NCBI GenBank assembly: GCA_023053685.1
Contig: JALIGW010000002.1
Location: 250,428,356-250,492,355, forward strand
DNA from: Diadophis punctatus similis
Lineage: Eukaryota; Chordata; Lepidosauria; Squamata; Dipsadidae
DNA: 64,000 nt
Direction of reading: 5' to 3'
Numbering within the stretch: the first letter of the stretch is position 1; each line of letters begins with the position of its first letter. Shown piece by piece: positions 56,696-64,000 of the stretch. The notes under the pieces were generated by a model that saw only the letters and a program-made list of their open reading frames with translations, did no database searches and was not told the origin of the DNA. The position numbers and the translations under genes are program-made.

Positions 56696-56840
56696 ATGGC
56701 TTCACTCCAGAGGTTGTGGATGCTCCATCATTGGAGGCTTTTAAGAGGAGATTGGACAGCCATTTGTTCGTGATGGACTAGGGTCTCCTGCCTGAATAGG
56801 GATTGGACTAGAAGACCTCCAAGGTCCCTCCCAAATCAAT
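56696..56840 (+). mobile_element. CR1 LINE 3' end
   Basis: Carries GATGCTCCATCATTGGAGGC to CCTCCAAGGTCCCTCCCAA. Uninterrupted counterpart of 45150-45420. Confidence 0.75.
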
Positions 56841-57239
56841 TATTCTCTTATGGACCTGATGTTTTCCGGGCAACAAGATCGGACTGATGTGCCTCTGGTT
56901 CCTTTCTGGGTGGTTTTTTTACTTACATTTCTAGCTAACAAGTACCGTGTTTCCTATTGGTGCCCCCATCCGTGTATTAACTAGGTTCAACTGTGCTTAG
57001 TGCAGCACGTTTTGAAAAATAACTATTGATCAGGCCACTTAATGACACAGATGCCAGTCCCAATTGCAGCCAGTAAGTGAGGACTACTTCAATTGTGATG
57101 TCACCAAAGGTGGTGTGGAAAGTATTTTCTGCCCTTACTTGGAGCTCATGGCTTCCAAGGGCAAAACTGGTGCTTCAAATCTTGCAGAGGCTTTAGGCAT
57201 CATTTCATCTGTTAAAGCCCCCACATCTGTAAAGTTTGT

Positions 57240-57650
57240 GTCATGCAGATTGACAGGTGTGGCTCGGTAAAACAAAAGACAGAGTTCAAGTGTGTGTGTT
57301 GATAAGCCAATGCTTTATTCAGCTGAATAAAGACAGATCCCTCTTAAGAAGGAAGGAGCCCTGAGCATAGTGCAAGGCAGATATTTATACATTTCTTTGC
57401 TTTTGCTTCATTACATAAAAGGGAGCTGGCACACAACAGATAAGGTATAGAAATATGGAAATTATAACAATTATATAAATAGTCAAGCATGCCTTCTGTG
57501 GTTTTGGTCACATGCCTAACCCACAGACAAGTGGTTTCCTGTGAAGGTTTCCATGGCCTCAGAAGCCTGTTGAGGCCTGAACTTCAGCCTTGCTATCTCA
57601 ACAGATGAGCAATCATCAAATTCATCAGGTTCCTTATTAACATTAGCACA
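57240..57650 (-). mobile_element. LTR-like sequence
   Basis: On the minus strand TATAAATA (near 57385) precedes AATAAAG (near 57320) by about 65 bases, promoter and polyA in LTR order. The ends TGTCATGC and TTAACA are approximate. Older copy of 46500-46860. Confidence 0.45.
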
Positions 57651-57789
57651 TAAGGATTGACTGTAACCATTTTTTTTTCAGGCTTGAAAGATATGGATTT
57701 TCTCCATATTGTAGGTGTGTGTATTTTTATTTCTCTCTGAGTGTATATATCTGCAAACTGTATAATCTATCCCAGGACTTCCAGATATA

Positions 57790-58165
57790 CAGTCATGTGA
57801 AAAAGAATGTACGCTCTCCTTGACTTCTATGATTTTACACATCAGGACGTAGTAAGAATGAATTGGTCCTTAGAAGTTCTTAAAAGTAGGTAAATACAAC
57901 CGCAGATGAACAACAACACATGACATATTACATCAGGTCATCATTTATTTTATAAAAAGAAAGGCAAAATGAAGAAGTCATGTGTGAAAAATCTTTGATT
58001 CAGTAATTTGTAGAATTACCTTTAGCAGCAACAACTAGAAATAATTCTTTTCTATATGACTTTATCAGTCTCTTACAGCATTGTGGAGGAATTTTGGCCC
58101 ATTTTCTTTACAACATTCCTTCAGTTCATTGAGGTTTGTGGGTGTTTTTTTATGCACAACTCTCT
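57790..58165 (-). mobile_element. Tc1-like transposon, transposase C-terminal end (D/E boundary)
   Basis: TA then CAGTCATGTGAAAAAGAATG. On the minus strand DLKRVVHKKTPTNLNELKEC matches the C-terminal part of Tc1 transposases (the LNELK..CKE motif). This is the longest left half in the window and names the family. Confidence 0.85.
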
Positions 58166-58745
58166 TTAGGTCCCGCCAATCTTCTCCTCCTCCTCCTCCC
58201 CGCCCAAGCGGCAGCGGGCTCCATGGGACAGGGAGTAAGGCAAACTTCCTGTCAAACAGTAAAGCCAGCCATGGAATCGGAATCGGCCAGGTGCAGGAAC
58301 TAATGCTGTCCGTTGCCCTGGTGCTCTGCTCACTTACGTGGATCAGCCTCAATGGTGAAATCTAAAAATTTTCCCTACCTGTTCTATGGGGGTGGCTTGG
58401 TGGGCGTGGCTTGGTCATGTGACGGTGGGCATGGCTTGGTCATGGTCACGTGACCAGGTGCGCTCAAAAACCAACTTTCACACTTCACACACGAAAGCTG
58501 ACTTCATACAAAATGGCCCCTGCAACAAGCAGGAACCTCACAGAGCCACAAAGAGCTCAAAAACCAACTATCACACTTTACACAAAAATAACACAAAAGC
58601 TACACAACTGACACCTACACAACTAACTCACACACAATGCAGAAGCAGCTGGACTTCACACAAAATGGCCCCTGCAACAAAACAGGAACCTCACAGAGTC
58701 ACAGCTCCAGTGAATAGATAATTTTTTTTAAATGCTATGAAACAC
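58166..58745. repeat. Uncharacterised insert with internal tandem repeat
   Basis: A GC-rich start (58180-58350), then GGCTTGGT repeats (58390-58445) and two copies of an ACAAAATGGCCCCTGCAACA segment about 150 bp apart (58507, 58658). No coding frame. Confidence 0.5.
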
Positions 58746-58747
58746 GA

Positions 58748-59555
58748 TTTGACAAACAATTGGCATTGATATTTATCTACGCACAAAAAGCTTTCGATAA
58801 TCTTGATTGGAAATTCTTAATTACACAATTAAAAATGATGCAATTTGGCGAGAAATTTATTGGAACAATTGAATTGATATACTCAAAACAGACAGCAAAT
58901 ATTCTGATCAATGGAGAGATGACAGAGAAAATAAATATCAGCAAAGGTGTCCGGCAAGGATGTCCGCTCTCCCCCCTATTATTTATCATGTCCCTAGAAG
59001 TACTTTTAAATCAGGTAAGATCGAATCAAGAAATTAAAGGTTTAACTATTAAAAAAGAACAATATAGCTTTTGCAGACGATATGGTGTTTATCATTGAGG
59101 ATCCCCAAAGTTCAGGACCAAAACTACTAAAAGATATAGAAGAATTTGGAAATGTAGCAGGTTTGAAAATTAATAAGAATAAAACCATAATGATAGCAAA
59201 AAACCTTTCTAAAAAGCAGAAAGAAGATTTTAAAAATATAATGGGACTCAAGACAGCCAAAAAAATAAAATATTTGGGGATTTGGCTGACAGCCAAATGC
59301 TCTTCAAAACAGGAAGACAATTACACAAAATTATTACAAAAAATACAAAAAGACTTGTTAATTGGTCCAAATTACAAATATCACTCATTGGCAGAATATC
59401 AGTTGTTAAAATGAACATTTTACCTAAAATCCTTTATCTTTTTCAAGTAGCCCCAATAAAAATTGGAAAAACCTTTTATATGGAATTAGACAAATTGATT
59501 CAGAACTTTAATTGGAATGGTAAGAAACCGAGAATAAAATATAAAATATAAAGCA
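58748..59555 (+). mobile_element. L1-clade LINE fragment, plus strand
   Basis: RT text AQKAFDNLDWKF, GVRQGCPLSPLLF, then a frameshift before FADD (near 59073), and after-RT text AGLKINKNKT, KYLGIWLTAKC. Both ends are truncated. It is related to but distinct from the minus-strand L1 that follows. Confidence 0.85.
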
Positions 59556-59597
59556 TTTTTACTACCTATTCCCTGGAGGTGGTAGTAAAAATGCTTT
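59550..59597. repeat. Short hairpin between opposed L1 fragments
   Basis: AAAGCATTTTTACTACC (59550-59566) and its perfect complement at 59581-59597 with a 14-nt loop, exactly at the joint between the two L1 pieces. Confidence 0.85.
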
Positions 59598-59599
59598 AA

Positions 59600-60880
59600 A
59601 AAGTAAAAAAAAAATCAATTGAATATTCAAAATTTTGTGCCCATTTTATCATCACCTCCTTAACTTTTTCTTCCTCCATCTTGGAATTTAATAAACAATT
59701 GTATAATTTTGTAATCATTTTTACATCCTGTCCCAATAAGATTTTGTCCAATTCTTGATATTTGTTTTGAAAGCCGAATTGTATTAAATCTTTTTTATAT
59801 TTAGTTCGAATTTGCAAATAAGTCCACCACTCTATATTTATACCCGTCGAAGCCAAATCCTCTCTTGTTTTTAAGTTATTTTGGTTGTCCAATAACTGAT
59901 TATAAGTGAGCTTTTTGTCCAAATTAAATAAGTTAGGGTAAGCTGTGGCTTCCATCGGGGATATCCATTTTGGGGGGTTTCCTATTAATGATAGTTGTAT
60001 GTTTTTCTAATTTTCTAAATCATTTTTAATTTGTATTAATATTTTGTTATAATTTTCTTCTTTTATTGTTGAGCACTTTGCAGTCAGCCAGATTCCTAAA
60101 TATTTTACTTTTTTGACCACTTGCATACCTGTTATTTCTTCCAATTGGTTAATCTGAGTTTTTGTAAGATTTTTAGTTATAATTTTCATTTTGTTTTTGT
60201 TTATTTTAAGTCCAGCAACTTCTCCAAATTCTTCGATTAATTCTATTAATTTCAGTCCTGAGTCAAGTGGTTCTTCTATTATGAAAGCCAAATCATCGGC
60301 AAAGGCTTGGATCTTGTATTCTTCCTTCCTAATAGTTAGTCCTTTGATTTTTTGTTCTTCTCTTACTTTTGTCAATAAAGTTTCCAGTGTTAATATAAAT
60401 AAAAATAAAAGAGGAGATAGCGGGCATCCTTGCCTAACTGCTTTTTCAATTTCAAATTTGTCTGTACATTCACCATTTACTATAATACTAACCAATTGTT
60501 TCAAATAAATTGATTGTATCATATTTTTGAATTTAGTCCCAAAATTCATCCTTTCCAGTTGGTGAATGATAAATTTCCAATTGACATTATCAAATGCCTT
60601 CTGGGCGTCAAGGAAAACCAGTGCAAGCTATTTACCGGAGTGTTCCTCATAATATTCGAGAACATTTATTATTGTTCTCAGATTGTTTTTGATTTGACGT
60701 TTTGGCAGAAACCCGTTTTGGTCCTGGTGTTTTATTATTCATTTAATATTATTCATTTAATATTTTCTTGAATCTTTCTGATATTAAGGCTATAAATATT
60801 AATCTGCATTGAGAAGGGATATTGGTCTATAGTTTTGAATTAACTCATGATCTGACTCTTCTTTGGGGATCAATGTTATT
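59600..60880 (-). mobile_element. L1-clade LINE fragment, minus strand
   Basis: Reads from 60880 leftward: NYRPISLLN, DQNGFLPKRQ, AQKAFDNVNWKF, then frame 60007-60549 with AVRQGCPLSPLLF and FADDLAFIIEE, and a C-terminal piece at 59596-59955. An internal part of ORF2 is missing near 59955-60007. Confidence 0.85.
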
Positions 60881-60888
60881 AAGACTTT

Positions 60889-60904
60889 CTTTTTCACTTG
60901 ACTG
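60889..60904 (-). mobile_element. Tc1-like transposon, right terminus (unit E)
   Basis: Only TTTCTTTTTCACTTGACTG and TA remain; the rest was replaced by L1 sequence. Confidence 0.65.
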
Positions 60905-61058
60905 TATTTGAAAACAACCCTTTGCACTGCTAAGAATTTGTGATTGACCCAGTCAACAAGTGAATTTCATCATTTTTCATTGTAATGTAAATGTTTTTTT
61001 TCTCATCTTCAACTATTTTATGCACAATTAAAGATACTCTTTAATTTGAATCTTATAG

Positions 61059-61539
61059 ACAAAGAGGATGGCAATAAGAGCACTCTGGACAACTGAGGAT
61101 AACATGCAACATTGAAAGCAAAGCAAGTCAATCGAGAAATCAAAATATTTTCCATTTCCTTCAGAGAGCCACACAATTCTTCACCTTCAGCAAGTGAGAG
61201 AGAAATGAGAGAAAATCAAGAGGAGATTTATAGCTGGGAAAAGTAGAGGGTGAAATTCAAGCATACGTTACATGAAAAATCAAGGGAGATTATTTTTCCA
61301 TTCAGCAAAAGAGGGAAGTGAAAAAATTAGTGGGGAGATAAATGTTAGTTGGAAAACCACGTAGTGCAGACAGTGTTGCAGGCCTCACTCTGGGAGGAAG
61401 AAAGCGGCTTGAATCAAAGCATCACTAAACAAGGGATCATCCATATTTTTGACGACTTTAGGAATATGAGTTGTGGAAAATCTCCATAGACATGCCAGTT
61501 GTGGGGAAAATACAACTTGCAAATCACAGTTGATTATGC
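61059..61539 (+). other. Degenerate leader of finger exon, unit E
   Basis: Follows a TCTTATAG acceptor. Stops occur in all frames; homologous to 4114-4540. Confidence 0.55.
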
Positions 61540-62919
61540 ATGAGAGGATCCCGACTGGAGAAAAGCCTTACATATACTTTGAATGTAGCAAAACCTTTGG
61601 TCAGAACAACTCTGATTTGTCTCATGGAAGGACCCACACATGAGAGAAGTCCTACAAGTGCTCACAATGCGGTAAATGATTTAGCGAGCATGGAAATGTG
61701 GACTCACACCAAGGAGAAACAGTTTGAATGTCCTGTTTGTGGGAAATTTTTCAGTCAAAATTCTCACCTCATTTCACACCAGAGCACTCACACAGGAGAG
61801 AAACCGTTTGAATGTCCTGATTGCGGGAAAAGTTTCATTTGGAATTCTAGCCTGGTGATACACCAGAGGAGTCACACAGGAGAGAAACCCTTTGAATGTC
61901 CTGATTGTGGGAAAAGTTTCAGTCAAAATTCTCACCTCGTTTCACACCAGAGCACTCACACAGGAGAGAAACCGTTTGAATGTCCTGATTGCGGGAAAAG
62001 TTTCATTTGGAATTCTAGCCTGGTGATACACCAGAGGAGTCACACAGGAGAGAAACCCTTTGAATGTCCTGATTGTGGGAAAAGTTTCAGTCAAAATTCT
62101 CACCTCGTTTCACACCAGAGCACTCACACAGGAGAGAAACCGTTTGAATGTCCTGATTGCGGGAAAAGTTTCATTTGGAATTCCAGCCTGGTGATACACC
62201 AGAGGAGTCACACAGGAGAGAAACCCTTTGAATGTCCTGATTGCGGGAAAAGTTTCAGCCAGCGTTCCAGCCTGATGACACACCAGAGGACTCACACAAG
62301 AGAGAAACCCTTTCAATGTCCTGATTGTGGGAATAGTTTCAGTCGAAATTCTCACCTCATTTCACACCAGAGCACTCACACAGGAGAGAAACCCTTTGAA
62401 TGTCCTGATTGCGGGAAAAGTTTCAGCCAGCGTTCCAGCCTGATGACACACCAGAAGACTCACACAGGAGAGAAACCGTTCCAGTGTCCTGTTTGTGGGA
62501 AAAGTTTCAGTTGGAATTCCAGCCTGGTGAGACACCAGAGGACTCACACAGGAGAGAAATCCTTTGAATGTCCTGATTGTGGGAAAAGTTTCAGTCGGAA
62601 TTCCTACCTGGTGATACACCAGAGGATTCACACAGGAGAGAAACCCTTTGAATGTCCTGATTGTGGGAAAAGTTTCAGTCAGAGTTCCAGCCTGGTGACA
62701 CACCAGAGAACTCACACAGGAGAGAAACCATACGAGTGTCCAGACTGTGGGAAAGATTTCAGTATTAAGACTAGCCTTCTAAATCATATGCTTATACACA
62801 CAGGGGAGAAACCATATGAGTGTCCCGAGTGTGGATGGTGCTTCAGGAAACATTCCACCCTTATTGCACACAAGAAAATCCACATGCAGCCCAAAGTGAT
62901 GAGTATAGAGAAGGCTTGA
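61540..62919 (+). CDS. C2H2 zinc-finger protein, unit E (intact)
   Basis: 459 aa from ATG 61540; an alternative start is the family ATG at 61690. About 60 N-terminal residues ([25 protein letters not shown]) are finger DNA read out of frame and carry no known domain. Fourteen fingers follow with TGEKPF linkers, ending in the conserved [14 protein letters not shown] and [18 protein letters not shown] and the tail MSIEKA. Fingers 1-6 alternate SQNSHLVSH and IWNSSLVIH types because a 168-bp two-finger unit is repeated. It is expected to be a nuclear sequence-specific DNA-binding protein; no KRAB, SCAN or BTB domain lies in this exon. It is the only copy open to the family C-terminus, and its candidate first exon keeps its donor. 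Confidence 0.85.
   Translation: MRGSRLEKSLTYTLNVAKPLVRTTLICLMEGPTHERSPTSAHNAVNDLASMEMWTHTKEKQFECPVCGKFFSQNSHLISHQSTHTGEKPFECPDCGKSFIWNSSLVIHQRSHTGEKPFECPDCGKSFSQNSHLVSHQSTHTGEKPFECPDCGKSFIWNSSLVIHQRSHTGEKPFECPDCGKSFSQNSHLVSHQSTHTGEKPFECPDCGKSFIWNSSLVIHQRSHTGEKPFECPDCGKSFSQRSSLMTHQRTHTREKPFQCPDCGNSFSRNSHLISHQSTHTGEKPFECPDCGKSFSQRSSLMTHQKTHTGEKPFQCPVCGKSFSWNSSLVRHQRTHTGEKSFECPDCGKSFSRNSYLVIHQRIHTGEKPFECPDCGKSFSQSSSLVTHQRTHTGEKPYECPDCGKDFSIKTSLLNHMLIHTGEKPYECPECGWCFRKHSTLIAHKKIHMQPKVMSIEKA
61801..62220. repeat. 168-bp two-finger tandem repeat
   Basis: 61801-61968 and 61969-62136 are identical over 168 bp. A third, partial copy from 62137 differs by TTCCAG for TTCTAG near 62180. Confidence 0.93.
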
Positions 62920-63054
62920 ATTTCATTTCTAATGTCCCTTTGTAAGTACAACTGACAAACTGACTAATTTGATTACAAAGAATTTGCCTGCTTTTTTGTA
63001 GGCAAATTTGTTGTGGTATTAGATGGGAAGGAGGAAAGAAAAAATTGCAACATA

Positions 63055-63604
63055 TCTATATATATAAAAGCGAAATACTACTCACGCATCATCACGAAAT
63101 CTCCAAAACCGCAAAGCCTACAAACTTGAAATTTGGCACGTATGTTCCTCTTGGCTTCTAGGTGCTCAATTAGAAAGGATTTTTCGAAATGCCCATTAGA
63201 GCATTAGTATTTCTTGTATTATTATAAACACGCCCTGATGCTAAAGAGTTAGACGTTCTTCTCCCGCTCCCCACCTGAAACTAACTCTGTTCCAACTGCC
63301 ACTTGTGCGTGGGCATGGCCAGCGCGTGACTCATCCAGCCTGTGGGCTGGGAGTTTGGAGAGGATCAATGGGGCCAGCCTGAGGGAGAGAAGAGGATAGT
63401 AGAGGATCCATGGGGCCAGCCTGAGGGAGAAAAGGGGATAAGATAGAAGAGGCCTCTGTGGGGCAAGCCTGAGGGAGGGGAGAGGCCGATCATAATACTC
63501 ATTAATGTTCAACTGTCAATTTATCTATCTTGACAGTTTAACTGTCAATTTATCAAGCCTGATCACATAGTTCCGTAGCAAAGCACTGGTATCCAACCGA
63601 CTAG
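63055..63604. mobile_element. Non-autonomous Helitron
   Basis: Starts TCTATATATATAAAAGC and ends CCGTAGCAAAGCACTGG (a small hairpin) about 12 bases before the terminal CTAG. It lies between A (63054) and T (63605) without a target duplication, as Helitrons do. Units A-D show the uninterrupted site (for example 6150-6165). The interior has three copies of a roughly 55-bp GGGGCCAGCCTGAGGGAG repeat and no Rep/helicase frame. Confidence 0.85.
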
Positions 63605-64000
63605 TTAGTTGGATAATGGCTATCTGGCCTTCAGCGTAAGAAGTTGCTGAATATTTATTTTTGCAGAAATTGTGCAATTCTGTAAACATTTTGGGTGTGT
63701 TCTTTGCATTTTTCCCATGGTAGATGATAGAAATGCCACATACCTGGGTGCCTCCGAGATTTTCAATCCCAGAATTCTCCAGCCAGCATCTCTTGGGGAT
63801 AGGAGCACTCAGATTATAGTTAAGAGATTGTGGCTCCTCATATACTAGTTGTTGTGGTCCGCCAGCAGCCTGTGGAACTGGCAGCAGAGTTTGACAGCGA
63901 GGAGGCTGGGGAGGAACATGGGCCAGGCCTGGAGTCTGAAGAAGGCTCGGTGCCAGAGGCAGAGATCCAGCCTGGGCCATCTGGGAGATGACTCCAGAGC
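63605..64000. other. Non-coding flank of unit E
   Basis: To about 63845 it follows the unit flank (GCCAGCATCTCTTGGGGAT), without the Tigger element. From 63846 a GC-rich segment not seen elsewhere in the window begins, perhaps another repeat cut off by the window end. Confidence 0.5.

Overview
The window is repeat-dense vertebrate genomic DNA, most likely from a squamate reptile and probably a snake. The reasons are CR1-type LINE ends with AATAG-type tails, L1- and L2-clade LINEs, a tRNA-derived SINE with a Bov-B-like tail, a SPIN-like hAT element, a Helitron and a Ty1/copia element, all around a tandem family of C2H2 zinc-finger genes. No single-copy household gene, rRNA, functional tRNA or CRISPR array was seen.

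The layout is a tandem array of five related units, called A to E here. Each unit has, left to right: the right end of a Tc1-like transposon, a splice acceptor and degenerate leader, a one-exon finger array, a conserved pair of terminal fingers, a Tigger-like DNA transposon (A-D only), a non-coding flank, a candidate first exon with a GTGAGT donor for the next gene, and the left end of the next Tc1-like element. Finger arrays lie at 4704-5654 (A), 18779-20365 (B), 38844-39551 (C), 48042-49886 (D) and 61540-62919 (E). Units A, B and C are recent, near-identical segmental copies: base 1 matches 14099 and 34338. D and E are older. The right part of unit C resembles D more than A or B, as expected from unequal exchange.

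Only E has an open frame through the conserved terminal fingers. A, B and D stop at the same Glu codon of a TGEKP linker, and C is broken by a frameshift. All five share an old frame change that turns an ancestral finger into a non-finger spacer. D carries two further in-frame copies of that spacer inside its array. Exact duplications of fingers in B and E show that array length is still changing.

Mobile elements date the units, because many insertions have an empty counterpart in a sister unit. They include an L2-clade LINE at 8428-11145 (empty in B), an ORF1-only L1 (HAL1-like) at 22369-30023, a nearly pristine Ty1/copia element at 24276-29208 inside it, a hAT element at 40114-42466 holding other elements, a SPIN-like element at 54870-55486, and a Helitron at 63055-63604 (empty in A-D). 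All calls come from reading the sequence; no database search was run.
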